From: an uncultured Oscillospiraceae bacterium
Lineage (GTDB): Bacteria; Bacillota; Clostridia; Oscillospirales; Oscillospiraceae
Length of the DNA: 45,023 bases
Direction of reading: 5' to 3'
Assembly: GCA_900754515.1 (NCBI GenBank)
Contig: CAAEDD010000137.1
Location: 1-45,023 of the forward strand
The translations under genes and the position numbers were made by a program. Numbering within the stretch: the first letter of the stretch is position 1; every line of letters starts with the position of its first letter. This document shows, one piece after another, positions 33,613 to 42,735 of the stretch. The notes under the pieces are model-generated. The model saw only the letters and a program-made list of their open reading frames with translations, did not search any database and had not been told where the DNA came from.

Positions 33613-34170
33613 ATGGAGGATACCGAGATAATAGAGCTGTATTGGCACAGGGACGAGCGGGCCATAGAGGAGACGGACCGGAAATATGGAGCCTATTGCC
33701 AGGGTATAGCCTACAATATTCTGCGGGTATACGAGGACGCTGAGGAGTGCGTCAGCGACAGCTACCAACGCTCTTGGGAGAGCATCCCGCCGGAGAGACC
33801 CCGAAGGCTCAAAGCCTGGCTTGGGACACTGGTGAGAAATATTTCCATAAACCGCTGGAAAAGGGAGAGGGCCGCCAAGAGAGGCGGAAGCTTTTCCCTG
33901 CTTCTGGAGGAGCTGGGGGAGTGCCTCCCGGCACCGGTGGACACGGAAGAAGCGGCGGAACTGCGGGAATTGGGCAGACAGATAAATCTCTGGCTGGCCC
34001 GGCTGGGAGAGGGGGAGCGTAGGATTTTCCTGCGCCGTTACTGGTACGGAGACAGTATCCCGGCTCTTGCGGAGAGCCTGGGCATGAGCGGAAACGGCCT
34101 GCGGCAAAAGCTGTTTCGCCTGCGCCGGGGGCTGAGAGCTTTTCTGGAAAAGGAGGGCTACCACATATGA
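33613..34170 (+). CDS. ECF-type RNA polymerase sigma factor 1
   Basis: This 185-residue protein has region 2 (about 10-80, with AIEETDRKYGAYCQGIAYNI and the LGTLVRNISINRWKRE end). Region 4 (about 125-178) contains the helix-turn-helix SIPALAESLGMSGNGLRQKL. It would redirect RNA polymerase to a small regulon, probably of envelope genes. GGGGAG precedes the ATG. It overlaps the next gene by 4 bases, as expected for a sigma/anti-sigma pair. Confidence 0.9.
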   Translation: MEDTEIIELYWHRDERAIEETDRKYGAYCQGIAYNILRVYEDAEECVSDSYQRSWESIPPERPRRLKAWLGTLVRNISINRWKRERAAKRGGSFSLLLEELGECLPAPVDTEEAAELRELGRQINLWLARLGEGERRIFLRRYWYGDSIPALAESLGMSGNGLRQKLFRLRRGLRAFLEKEGYHI

Positions 34171-35153
34171 GAGAGAACTTGGGACTGGCGATTTTTGAGA
34201 GTTTGGGATATATCGACCCGGAATACATAGAACAGGCGGCCAATAGCCGGGGTGGGGAGCGCAGTACCCTGAGGAGGACTGTGAGACTGCTGCTGATAGC
34301 AGCGACTCTCCTGAGCCTTCTAACCGCCGCAGCCTGTGCCGCCGCCTGGTTCGGCCTGGGGGCCAGACTCATATCCATGGGTGGACAGGGGAAAGCTGGG
34401 GAAGCGGAGTACACAGAGGCGGAGAGCTATGTGTCCCTGTCGGGGCTCCAGGGCTCTCCGGAATTCCTGGCTGCCGGACAATGGCTGGAATTCAAGGACA
34501 GCTATGAGCAGAAGATGGTTGAGGGGCAGCTGGCCGAAGGGGAGAGCCTTTACGGCTGGCGTGATTTGGATCGCGGCTTTGCCCGTGAGAACGAATACGA
34601 CCTGGCCGTCAGCCGCATATACGGTGTATGGGACGAGGCGATGCTAAAGGAGCTGAAAGACATAGCGGGAGAATATGGACTGAGCTTACACACCCGGGCA
34701 GGGCGTCCGGAGAGCGGGGAACTGGAGGGAACAGTATATGAAAACGGGGCCTATAAATATGGATTTATGCTGCCTCTCCATGACAGCTACAATCTGGTGA
34801 CTGTCTATTATGAGCCCTGGGGGACGCTGCCGGCCATGAGTCTACCGATATATGCTCCCGGGGAATATGAGCAGTGGGAGTATGAGACGGACTTGGGCGC
34901 AAGGGTGGATATCGCCCTGCGGCGCCAGCCCATAGATGTTCCTGAAAATTATGAGCCAAGCTCCGGAGAACTGAGCTGGGACTGCCTCATATTCTGCCGG
35001 GGGGATGGAGCAGACTTGACTCTCAGATGCAGCTGGAGCGGGGAGCCGGCACCCCAAAACACTGCGGAGGATATAGCCGATGCCCTGGATTTCAAAGCCC
35101 TGCTGGAGGACGGAAGCATATCTGCCATAGCCGGAGCGATTATAGAAAAGTGA
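34167..35153 (+). CDS. Membrane protein, likely anti-sigma factor 1
   Basis: This 328-residue protein has a short cytoplasmic part (1-37), one membrane segment (38-61) and a juxtamembrane WFGLGAR. The rest, about 260 residues, lies outside the cell. Position and overlap with the sigma gene suggest an anti-sigma factor, though the cytoplasmic part is much shorter than in zinc-binding anti-sigma domains. The second module's partner at 42725 shares the membrane segment, the WFGLxxR motif and C-terminal segments (YEQWEYET here, YEEWEYTT there), so the two are paralogues. Confidence 0.75.
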   Translation: MRENLGLAIFESLGYIDPEYIEQAANSRGGERSTLRRTVRLLLIAATLLSLLTAAACAAAWFGLGARLISMGGQGKAGEAEYTEAESYVSLSGLQGSPEFLAAGQWLEFKDSYEQKMVEGQLAEGESLYGWRDLDRGFARENEYDLAVSRIYGVWDEAMLKELKDIAGEYGLSLHTRAGRPESGELEGTVYENGAYKYGFMLPLHDSYNLVTVYYEPWGTLPAMSLPIYAPGEYEQWEYETDLGARVDIALRRQPIDVPENYEPSSGELSWDCLIFCRGDGADLTLRCSWSGEPAPQNTAEDIADALDFKALLEDGSISAIAGAIIEK

Positions 35154-35162
35154 GGCAGGAAA

Positions 35163-36707
35163 ATGAAAAAAGTTTTTTTGATATTTGGGGCAGCACTGCT
35201 TCTGGCTTTTTCCGGAGCCTCCTGCCTTGGAACGGGGGAGGCCGTGAAAGTCCCGGTCTCCGGCCCTTCCACCACGGCTGCACTTGATGAAGTACAGATA
35301 AAGACAGCTGCACCCTACCCGACCATAGAAGCTGCCGGGGAGAAGGCTGCCCTGGAATTTGAAAACCATGAAGGAAACATTACTTTCCGCTTTGACGCTG
35401 TGGAGATGGAGGAAATACCCGAGACCATGCCGGTGCTGCGGCTGCGGCCAAAGGTCATAGACTCTGACTGGGCCAGAACCATGGCTGAGGCCATCTTTGG
35501 AGACAACACCCTTTATGAATATTCCGAAGAGCTGAGCCGGGCTGAAATAGGTGAGAAGATAGCCGAATATGAAGATGCTCTCCGGGAAGAAGCCATAAAA
35601 GAGGCTCTGGGGGAAGACGCAAGCCGGGAGGAAATAGCCGCTTACACTAAAGCCATTGAGGAGCAGCTGGATTTTTACAGTAGTGCATATGAATATGCCC
35701 GGGATGAGGTGGAGCCGGTAGAATGTCTGTGGACCTTCTGGCCCTCTACCCACTATGCCCAAAGCAGCTGGGACTATGCCGGAGGGGACACAGGCTATAA
35801 AGACCGGCTGCCCTACGGGGCCACGGTGGAGCTGTGCGCCCAGGTCACAATGGATGGCCTGCCTTACCGCTTCAACGTGAACAACAGAGAGGCGGAGGAT
35901 TTCAGAAACCACAGTATGTATGCCCTGCTTATGCCGCCGATGTACCCCGGAACGCCGGATTATACGCCCTGGATGGTGGAGAATGGAGTGTACAGCGATA
36001 GACAGCCGGGAGTGGAAGAGCTGGAGGCTGTGGAGGAAAAGGCCCGGGAGATGATAGAGGCCATGGATATAGGGGACTGGGAACTGGATGCCCGGGTGGA
36101 GTCTGGGCGCTATGCCTATTTGCCCCAGGAGGGCATTGGGTACGGCATAATGCCGGAGGACTTGTACATCAGCTACGACATAGTTGTGGACTGCCGGCGG
36201 GTTTATGAGGGGGTGACTGTGACGAAGCATCCCATGCTCATGGATATGCGAAGCACCCGGCCAGGGGCCTCAAACTACTATTTTGAGGAACTGGAACTGC
36301 GCTACTGTGCCGACGGGCGCTTGCAAAACCTGACTTACTGGTCTCCCCACGAATTGCTGGAGAGTACGGACAGCGGTGTGGCAGAGCTGGACATCGGGGA
36401 CATTGAAAGCATACTGACGGACTGGACGGCAGAGAATATCCAGCTCCGGGACTCTCTGCCGCCCGAGGCTGAGCTCCTGGATGTGGAGGTGGAGATATTC
36501 TCCATAGAGCTGGGGCTGAGCCGGATAAAGCTGGACGACACGGACTTCCTCCTTATCCCAACGCTGACTCTCCCGGGAATGTATACTTTGGAATACAGCC
36601 TGAGCGGGGAGACAGGGAGCGATACCAGAGGCTCCGAAGCCTCGCCTGCGGACATCCTGGTAATTGACTTGCGTGACGGCTCGGTAATAGAGCTGAGTAA
36701 TCCATAA
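35163..36707 (+). CDS. Exported protein, possible lipoprotein, unknown function
   Basis: This 514-residue protein has an N-terminal signal (1-20) ending GASC; Cys21 could be lipidated, but Gly at -3 is atypical. The body is Glu-rich, with a charged helical stretch (about 125-170). It starts 9 bases after the anti-sigma-like gene, so it is probably in the same operon and may be a target or sensor of that module. No domain is recognised with certainty; it resembles uncharacterised Clostridia lipoproteins of about this length. Confidence 0.7.
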   Translation: MKKVFLIFGAALLLAFSGASCLGTGEAVKVPVSGPSTTAALDEVQIKTAAPYPTIEAAGEKAALEFENHEGNITFRFDAVEMEEIPETMPVLRLRPKVIDSDWARTMAEAIFGDNTLYEYSEELSRAEIGEKIAEYEDALREEAIKEALGEDASREEIAAYTKAIEEQLDFYSSAYEYARDEVEPVECLWTFWPSTHYAQSSWDYAGGDTGYKDRLPYGATVELCAQVTMDGLPYRFNVNNREAEDFRNHSMYALLMPPMYPGTPDYTPWMVENGVYSDRQPGVEELEAVEEKAREMIEAMDIGDWELDARVESGRYAYLPQEGIGYGIMPEDLYISYDIVVDCRRVYEGVTVTKHPMLMDMRSTRPGASNYYFEELELRYCADGRLQNLTYWSPHELLESTDSGVAELDIGDIESILTDWTAENIQLRDSLPPEAELLDVEVEIFSIELGLSRIKLDDTDFLLIPTLTLPGMYTLEYSLSGETGSDTRGSEASPADILVIDLRDGSVIELSNP

Positions 36708-36720
36708 TAATAAACAGACA

Positions 36721-36744
36721 TGCCCCGGCCGGAAGGCCGGGGCA
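36721..36744. terminator. Hairpin between convergent genes
   Basis: TGCCCCGGCC (36721-36730) pairs perfectly with GGCCGGGGCA (36735-36744) over GGAA. It lies between convergent genes and could end transcripts from both sides. Confidence 0.75.
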
Positions 36745-36753
36745 ACTCCGTAT

Positions 36754-37798
36754 TTATCCGTATTGTTCCGAGAGGTATATGCCTGCTCTGGACTGTATCC
36801 GCTCTGCTGCCTCCAGGGCCGTAGCGGCCCCGGAATAAAAGGCTTCAATCTCAAAGAGCACGATGTCCAGGATTGCTTGATCCGGCTGGGCAAATCCGTC
36901 TATGCTGTGGGAGAGATCTATGAGCTTTTCCCTGGTTATGCCGTCGGCGGGCCTGCCGTTTATCTCTATGGGGACATCCTGATAAGAAGTGTATAACTTC
37001 ATTTTCCCGTCCTGATAATGTTCACTCAGTTCCTGTATCCTGATATCCAGCGCATCCTCCAGGGCGGGAAAGCCCGGGGAGAGCTGCCTGTCGGTCTGTA
37101 CAGTTTCACTGAGCAGAAAAGAGAAGAAGTCCCAGACCTGTTCCTTGCTGTCACTGCCGGAGGCCATGCCCAGACGCAAAACCGGCTCTATGACGGTGCC
37201 GCTGCCAACCACATCCACATAATTCTGAAGCAGGCGGGAGCCGCAGTCGAACTCACGGATTAAAACTCCCTCCCCGTCCAGAGCTACTATATGGCCGAAG
37301 GTGTTCAGCAGATATCCGCCCTGAGTCATGAACAGGGCGGAGGGAAGTTCATCCTCCAAAGCCTGACAGTCCGGTATGTCCAGCTTTTCCATGGAATCAT
37401 CGGGCTTCACCAGGAATATGGAATAGCTGCCGTCCGCCTCGGTGTTCAGGATGCAGACCTGAAAGTCCGGGCCAGAGTCCATGGAGACTATGGACAGCCT
37501 CTCCGGGGGGCCTATTTCATGCACCGTCTGAAAATCCAGGTCAAACCTGTACAGCCTGTCGCCGCCATGCGCCGTTTCACCAAGAATCAGGCTGCCCCCG
37601 GCGAGAGCAATATGGCTAACGTGAGGGTTCTCCGGCAGGGCCAGGGACTGAGATTGAAAGATACCCTTGCCGCCGCCGATATAGCTGATGTCCTCCTCGG
37701 AGGCTGCGCTGCCGGCAGTGCTGTTGCTGCCGGAGGTGCAGGCTGTTAAGTATAAAGAGCAGAGCCAGGGCTAGAACCAGAGACAGTATCCTTTTCAT
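36754..37798 (-). pseudogene. Internally deleted, frameshifted lipoprotein of the propeller/solute-binding family
   Basis: The gene starts at 37798 with GGGAGG upstream and a signal peptide MKRILSLVLALALLFIL. One extra base near 37746-37747 then breaks the frame right at the lipobox. Removing it restores LTACTSGS, as in the sister gene at 38164-39156, where the same DNA reads without the extra base. After the shift the frame stays open to the stop at 36754. The product would have a partial propeller-like region, then jump to the C-terminal end of the solute-binding domain (IQSRAGIYLSEQYG, like IQSRVSLYMAEQG in the full-length gene). About 380 residues are missing in between. Confidence 0.75.
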
Positions 37799-37859
37799 AT
37801 ATGGGCCTCCCTTCAAATAAATAAGGGTAAGGAGAGGAGGGAGAATGACAGTTTTCATC

Positions 37860-38078
37860 AGCTCCCCCCTCCCGGCAAAGATTTAGTTTGATACGCGTTT
37901 CTGCAATGACATGGTACAGAATTTGATAGGCGTTATAGTCGTAGACGGCAGAAAGGTCAATAACGGACAGAGGTTCCTGACCGGCTTCGGTGCATATAAA
38001 GTATCCCAGCAGCCGGTTCAGAGCCAGAGGGCCAAGGGTCGATTCAGACCATCCAGCCGTTTTCATAGCAGCTAAATA
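37860..38078 (-). pseudogene. Remnant of a solute-binding domain
   Basis: A minus-strand frame contains PLSVIDLSAVYDYNAYQILY. It can be aligned by eye with PIEVVDYSVYGTQDSSLSAA, the start of the solute-binding domain in the full-length 710-residue protein. It lies just downstream of the truncated sister gene, where that domain would be expected, and ends without the rest of the domain. It is most likely debris of the same ancestral gene. Confidence 0.5.
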
Positions 38079-38163
38079 CTATCCGGCAGCCCGGGGAGAG
38101 CTGCTCCGGAGCTTTTGGCGGGCTGATCCAATATGAGGGGATTCTGGCTGTACAGATCCGCAC

Positions 38164-39156
38164 TCAGCTACCGGCGGAGGCCGGGATTTGCTCAATATGC
38201 AGATGACTCAGTACACCGCTGTTGGTTTCCAGCAGCAGATAATTGTTTTCGTCCAGCGATACTATTTGGCCGTAGTTGTACCCATATTCCCCGGTGAGTT
38301 CGCGCCAGTCGAACACTTGGCTGACTGCGCCATCAGGACTCAGGGCAAACAACCCTGCACCGGTGTTCAGATGGGCAGGGCCCTCCAGACTCCCGGCGCA
38401 GGAGACCAGCGGCCCCAGCTGGGAGCTGAGTTCCAGGGGAAGAAAGCTTTCCAGCTCTTCATCTGCCAGACTCAGCTGAGGTATGCTGCTGTCGCTGTCT
38501 ATGCTCTGCACTGCCAAACGCCCGTCCAGCAGGAAGGTCTGGTTCAGCTCACCCCGCAGAACATGGACACGGTGGGGAGTACCGTCCGCCTCAAAGGTTC
38601 TGAGACAGTCGGCACATAGGATACAGAAGCGCCCATCAGGAAAGACCAGAAGGTCCCGGACAAAGGCATCCGGCCCCAGGTCCAGCTCCATGCTCTCCTC
38701 AAGGCTGCCGTTGCCGGAGAATATAAGCAGCCGATAAAAGGCGTATGGGCTGCCGTATCCCTCCGGGGGACACAGCAGCAGGTAAAGCTTGCCCTCAAGG
38801 CAACTCAGTCCCGAGACCAGGAACTGCTTGGTGTCCTCCGGCAGTGCCAGGGCACAGGGCACTCCAAAGCTGACATTCCCCTCTTCCGCCTGATACTCAA
38901 CATAGGCCAGAGCGAGACTGCCCTCCTTCTCCCCAGTGGCATAGAGCCTGCCGCTCTCTGCAGCCAGAGCCTCCACCTGTTCGCCGTATCCGAAGGGGCG
39001 GAGCTCAATAGCGCTGCTGTCCCATCGCATGGCCGTCACGGTTCCCGGGACATCAGTTTGAGAGCTGTCTGCCCTATCATCTGTGTTTTCCACGGCACAG
39101 GCTGTAAGTACAAAGAGCAGGGCCAGGTTCAGAGCTAAGGACAGTATCCTTTTCAT
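38164..39156 (-). CDS. Lipoprotein with propeller-like domain only (truncated family member)
   Basis: This 330-residue protein has a clear lipobox, LTAC (Cys20), and GGAGG before the ATG. The mature part consists of repeated short beta-rich stretches (LYATGEKEGSLALAYVEY, LYLLLCPPEGYGSPYAFYRL), suggesting a beta-propeller-like fold. It matches the N-terminal half of the 710-residue protein at 39967-42099 but stops before the solute-binding domain. It may still be expressed as a surface lipoprotein, or may be a decaying gene. Function is unknown. Confidence 0.65.
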   Translation of the reverse strand: MKRILSLALNLALLFVLTACAVENTDDRADSSQTDVPGTVTAMRWDSSAIELRPFGYGEQVEALAAESGRLYATGEKEGSLALAYVEYQAEEGNVSFGVPCALALPEDTKQFLVSGLSCLEGKLYLLLCPPEGYGSPYAFYRLLIFSGNGSLEESMELDLGPDAFVRDLLVFPDGRFCILCADCLRTFEADGTPHRVHVLRGELNQTFLLDGRLAVQSIDSDSSIPQLSLADEELESFLPLELSSQLGPLVSCAGSLEGPAHLNTGAGLFALSPDGAVSQVFDWRELTGEYGYNYGQIVSLDENNYLLLETNSGVLSHLHIEQIPASAGS

Positions 39157-39187
39157 GGCTTGTCCTCCTATTAAAAAATCAACTGAG

Positions 39188-39817
39188 TCATGGACGGATG
39201 CTGAAACCTTTTATATATTCTTGCAGATTAACCAGAAATTCGGCGGCCTGGGCTCCGTCCATCTGGCTATGGTGAAACTGGAAAGAGATGGGCAGCCGGG
39301 TTTTGAACAGTCCACGCCGGTACTTGCCCCAAATCAGAAAGGGATTATTGTATATTCCGGCGTAGATATTGACGGCTCCGTCTATATCACAGCCGGTGAG
39401 AGCGGAAGTCCCTATCACCATGCGCTCACTACTAAGATCATAGGGCCGGCTGCTGCGGCGGACTCTTTCCGTCAGCTCCAGGTAATCCCGATAAAAAATC
39501 CGAAAGTCCTCTGAAAAGGGAATGTCGCAGGTGCTTATATCTCCATCATCCGTTGCCACAACAGTGCTCACCGCCAGTTCATCATAGCCCAGCAGATTGT
39601 CTACAACAGGCAGCATATAAAACTCTTCAAGAGCTGAGGCAGCTTTGACTATGCACCAGCACATAAGGGCATTGAACTTAAGGCCGTGACGGGCAAACCT
39701 TACAAGCCGAGTCACGTCCAGCGTTTTGAAAAATGTGAGCATGGGCATGGGGGCCTTCATCCACAGGCGAAAGGCCTGGGCCCGCTTTGTTTGTTGGGGG
39801 TCAAGTTCTCTAACCAT
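39188..39817 (-). CDS. CatA-like O-acetyltransferase
   Basis: This 209-residue protein is of the chloramphenicol acetyltransferase fold. The active-site segment FQFHHSQMDGAQAAEFL has His183 and Asp187, matching the HHxxxDG motif. The ATG at 39817 is preferred over the one at 39832 because GGAGG lies between them at the right distance. Many such proteins in Clostridia are not resistance enzymes, and the acceptor is unknown. It lies inside the lipoprotein block with its own promoter. Confidence 0.8.
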   Translation of the reverse strand: MVRELDPQQTKRAQAFRLWMKAPMPMLTFFKTLDVTRLVRFARHGLKFNALMCWCIVKAASALEEFYMLPVVDNLLGYDELAVSTVVATDDGDISTCDIPFSEDFRIFYRDYLELTERVRRSSRPYDLSSERMVIGTSALTGCDIDGAVNIYAGIYNNPFLIWGKYRRGLFKTRLPISFQFHHSQMDGAQAAEFLVNLQEYIKGFSIRP

Positions 39818-39849
39818 TGTTGTTTCCTCCATATGTTTCCGACGCTTTA

Positions 39850-39878
39850 AGTTTAAATTAGGTTCCCGAAGGCGTCAA
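39850..39878 (-). promoter_or_regulatory. Promoter of the acetyltransferase gene
   Basis: On the minus strand TTGACG (39878 to 39873) and TAAACT (39855 to 39850) are 17 bases apart. Confidence 0.55.
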
Positions 39879-39908
39879 GGACAGAATGCAAAATCTAAAT
39901 TATGTAAA

Positions 39909-39942
39909 CCGGGACACCGTCTTATTTAAGGCGGTGTCCCGG
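39909..39942 (-). terminator. Hairpin after the 710-residue lipoprotein gene
   Basis: CCGGGACACCG (39909-39919) pairs perfectly with CGGTGTCCCGG (39932-39942). On the minus strand it is followed by a modestly T-rich stretch. Confidence 0.7.
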
Positions 39943-39966
39943 CGGGTGTTCTCATATAGTACGGAT

Positions 39967-42099
39967 TCAGCCCTGCTCAGCCATGTACAGGCTGACCCGG
40001 GACTGTATCTGATATGCCGTCTCCTCCAGGCTCTTGTCACCGGCAAAGTAGGCCAGGGATTGGGAATAGACTATCTGCCAGATCTCCGGGTCATGTCGCA
40101 TGACGGTGCTGCAGGTCATGGCGATGTCCCGGAGCTTTTCCATGGCCTCCAGACCCTGGGGGTTGTACTGCTGTGTCTCCGGGCCAAAGCCGGTCCAGGT
40201 CTCCTCCACTCTCCGGGCCAGGGCATCCTTCCTGGGCGAGAGGTAGAATTTGGAGCCGTATTCCTGGGTTAGAAACTGCCTGAGGAACTGCCAGCAAAGC
40301 TCCTTGTTTTGGGAATAGGCGGATATGCCGTAGCAGCAGTTGGGATATATGGCGCTGCCCAGCTCCGGCAGACCGGGGAAGCAGTAGTCCTCCCCGTAGG
40401 CCAGGGGCGCGGTGGAGGCCATCCAAAGGTCGTTGGTGATGACGTAGTACAAAAGCCCGGTGCTCATGCTCACGCTCTTGTACAGGGTGGGGGAGGGCAT
40501 TTCCTCCCCCTCCTCCGGGATGGCCTTCATGGTCTCCAGGAGACTGTGGAAATAGTCGGAGTCAAAATAACATTCCCCCTTGGTCCAGTCCACCAGCTTG
40601 CTGCCGGAGGCGTCCAGAATGTTCCCCAGCAGCCACATCCGGCCGCGGTACTTGTCAAACACCGAGTCAAAATACTCGCTGTTGGCGGCCATGAAGTTTA
40701 AGTCTTTGTAAGTGAGTTCGGCATTGTACCCCAGCACCTGGGAGGAGGCAAAGGTAGTCACCAGGGAGAAGGAGGGCGCCAGCTCGTAAAGCCCCCCGTC
40801 TATCTCCATGGCGGACATTATGCCGGGGATGAAGTCCTCCCGGCTCAGCTCCGGGTCGTTGTCGATATAGGGGTACAGATCCTCCAGCAGACCCCGCCGG
40901 GCAAACTGGGCGGAGGAGGGGATGGTATCTATGGAGGAGAGGGAGAAGTCGTAGATGTCCGGGATGTCCCCGGCCACCATGTCCGCCAGAAGCTTGGCCG
41001 CCGACAGACTGCTGTCCTGGGTACCGTATACCGAGTAGTCCACCACCTCTATGGGACAGCCGGGGTTTTGAATATTCCACTCCCGTATGGCCTCCCGGAC
41101 AAGGGAGTCCAGCCCATTCGGGTCGGTGGTGGCAAAGCGTATCACCGAGCGGTCGGCCTCAGCCTCTCCGGGCACCAGAAGAAGAGGGACACCGGGGCTG
41201 TTGGGAGAGAGCGTCCCGGTGCACACCAGGCCCGCTCCCGTCTCCGCCACGCCGCCTCGGAGGATGCCAAGGCTGCTCCAGGAAAAGAGCTTGATAAGCT
41301 CCCCGGTATCAAAGCCGTAGCAGTACAGGGCGCTGCCGCTGTCCAGAAAAATCTTCCCCTCCAGGCCGCCGCTTAGTGCGATGAAGGACATGTTGAAATC
41401 GGCGGAGGCGGTAAGCTCCAGCTTCTCCGGGGAGTAGAGCTCCAGAGTAAAAACATCTCCCTTGGCATAGGCCAGCAGCAGCTCCCCGCCGCTGCTGCGG
41501 GAGAGGAGAGCTCCCGGCCCAAGCTCCAGGGAGGGGCCGGGCTTGAGACTGTCCCCCACTTCCAGGGAAATAAGCATATCCTGGCCCAGAATGAACAGCC
41601 TGCCCCCGGCGTATTCCAGCTCCCGGGGAGCCAGGGCCTCCGCCTCACCCAAAGTGTCCGGAGCATAGGCCCCAATTAGCCCGCCTGCCTCATCCAGACG
41701 TAGTATGGAGTAGTCACCGTCCTGGGTGGCCGGAGCCGCCAGAACAAACAGCTCCCCCTCCGGGGAGAGGCTAAGGTCAAAAAAGATGTACTCCGCCGAA
41801 GAATATATCTCCAGGCTGTTGCCTGTATCAGGTTCATAGCGGCACACATGATAGCCCCGGCTGTCGGAGCCTATGTAAAATACCTTGTCGCCCCAGGCCG
41901 TCAGGTTGTGGCTTAGCCAGAGCCCGCCTTCTGCCGGCTCCCCGCTCAGCCGGTAGCTGGGAGGAACGATTTTTTCCGACAGCTCGGCCGCATCCGTTAC
42001 CTGAGAGTCGGAGCCGAGACCTGAGCCATCCTTGGAGCAGGCGGCCAGGGCCAGGCTCAGGGCCAGCAGCGCCAGGGTGCAGAACAGCTTCTTTTTCAT
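39967..42099 (-). CDS. Lipoprotein with propeller-like and solute-binding domains (full-length family member)
   Basis: This 710-residue protein has a lipobox LAAC (Cys21). Residues about 45-330 are beta-rich repeats suggesting a propeller. From about 345 (IRFATTDPNGLDSLVREAIR) it becomes an extracellular solute-binding domain of the ABC-importer class 1 type, ending IQSRVSLYMAEQG. The ATG at 42099 has AAAGGGGGA upstream. No permease or ATPase gene is nearby, so it may be a sensor rather than a transport component. It is divergent from the second sigma factor gene. Two damaged relatives lie downstream. Confidence 0.8.
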   Translation of the reverse strand: MKKKLFCTLALLALSLALAACSKDGSGLGSDSQVTDAAELSEKIVPPSYRLSGEPAEGGLWLSHNLTAWGDKVFYIGSDSRGYHVCRYEPDTGNSLEIYSSAEYIFFDLSLSPEGELFVLAAPATQDGDYSILRLDEAGGLIGAYAPDTLGEAEALAPRELEYAGGRLFILGQDMLISLEVGDSLKPGPSLELGPGALLSRSSGGELLLAYAKGDVFTLELYSPEKLELTASADFNMSFIALSGGLEGKIFLDSGSALYCYGFDTGELIKLFSWSSLGILRGGVAETGAGLVCTGTLSPNSPGVPLLLVPGEAEADRSVIRFATTDPNGLDSLVREAIREWNIQNPGCPIEVVDYSVYGTQDSSLSAAKLLADMVAGDIPDIYDFSLSSIDTIPSSAQFARRGLLEDLYPYIDNDPELSREDFIPGIMSAMEIDGGLYELAPSFSLVTTFASSQVLGYNAELTYKDLNFMAANSEYFDSVFDKYRGRMWLLGNILDASGSKLVDWTKGECYFDSDYFHSLLETMKAIPEEGEEMPSPTLYKSVSMSTGLLYYVITNDLWMASTAPLAYGEDYCFPGLPELGSAIYPNCCYGISAYSQNKELCWQFLRQFLTQEYGSKFYLSPRKDALARRVEETWTGFGPETQQYNPQGLEAMEKLRDIAMTCSTVMRHDPEIWQIVYSQSLAYFAGDKSLEETAYQIQSRVSLYMAEQG

Positions 42100-42169
42100 G
42101 GGTTTTCCCCCTTTTGACTGTAGTATCTCCTGAACATATATTCCTTCAAACAGGGCAAAAGGGGACATA

Positions 42170-42197
42170 TTTACAAAATTTTTTTATGTGTTATCAT
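42170..42197 (+). promoter_or_regulatory. Possible promoter of sigma/anti-sigma module 2
   Basis: TTTACA (42170-42175) and TATCAT (42192-42197) are 16 bases apart, 34 bases ahead of the GTG start. Confidence 0.4.
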
Positions 42198-42231
42198 TTC
42201 AGTGTGAGAAGGATAAGAAGGAGGTGGGGGC

Positions 42232-42735
42232 GTGGATGAGGACTTCCTGAGAGAACTGTACATGGAGATGTACCCTAAGCTGTATCAATATGCCTGGGTA
42301 AAACTGGGGGACAAGCAGCTGGCCCAGGAGATAGCCCAGGACGTGTTCGTCCTGGCCCTGGAAAAGACAGACAGCCTGAGACAGAGCCCCAACCCAAAGG
42401 GCTGGCTGATAAAGGCGGCGGGCTACGCCGTCCTCCACGCCCAGCGGGCCAGGAGCCTGGCCCAGGCCCGGCTGCGGCCATTGGAGGAGGACCTGGCCGC
42501 TCCCGGCAGGGAAGAGGGAGAGCAGTACGGCCTGCGGGAGCTGATGAGCCGGGAGGACTGGCGGCTGCTGAGCAGCGTATACCTGGAGGGCCGCTCCATA
42601 AAGGAGGCGGCGGAGCTATTCGGCCTGAATCTGGAGGCCTGCAGGAAAAGACTCTTCAGAATAAAGCGGCGGCTGAGGAAAAAGCTGGGAGAGGACCGAA
42701 AGACCGGGAAAGGAGGGGAAGGCCATGACAGATAA
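42232..42735 (+). CDS. ECF-type RNA polymerase sigma factor 2
   Basis: This 167-residue protein has region 2 (about 5-65: LYMEMYPKLYQYAWVKLGDK, QEIAQDVFVLALEK) and region 4 with the helix-turn-helix SIKEAAELFGLNLEACRKRL (about 122-141). The start is GTG at 42232 with AAGGAGG upstream; the nearby ATG is out of frame. It overlaps the next gene by 11 bases and is divergent from the 710-residue lipoprotein gene, which may be in its regulon. Confidence 0.88.
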   Translation: MDEDFLRELYMEMYPKLYQYAWVKLGDKQLAQEIAQDVFVLALEKTDSLRQSPNPKGWLIKAAGYAVLHAQRARSLAQARLRPLEEDLAAPGREEGEQYGLRELMSREDWRLLSSVYLEGRSIKEAAELFGLNLEACRKRLFRIKRRLRKKLGEDRKTGKGGEGHDR

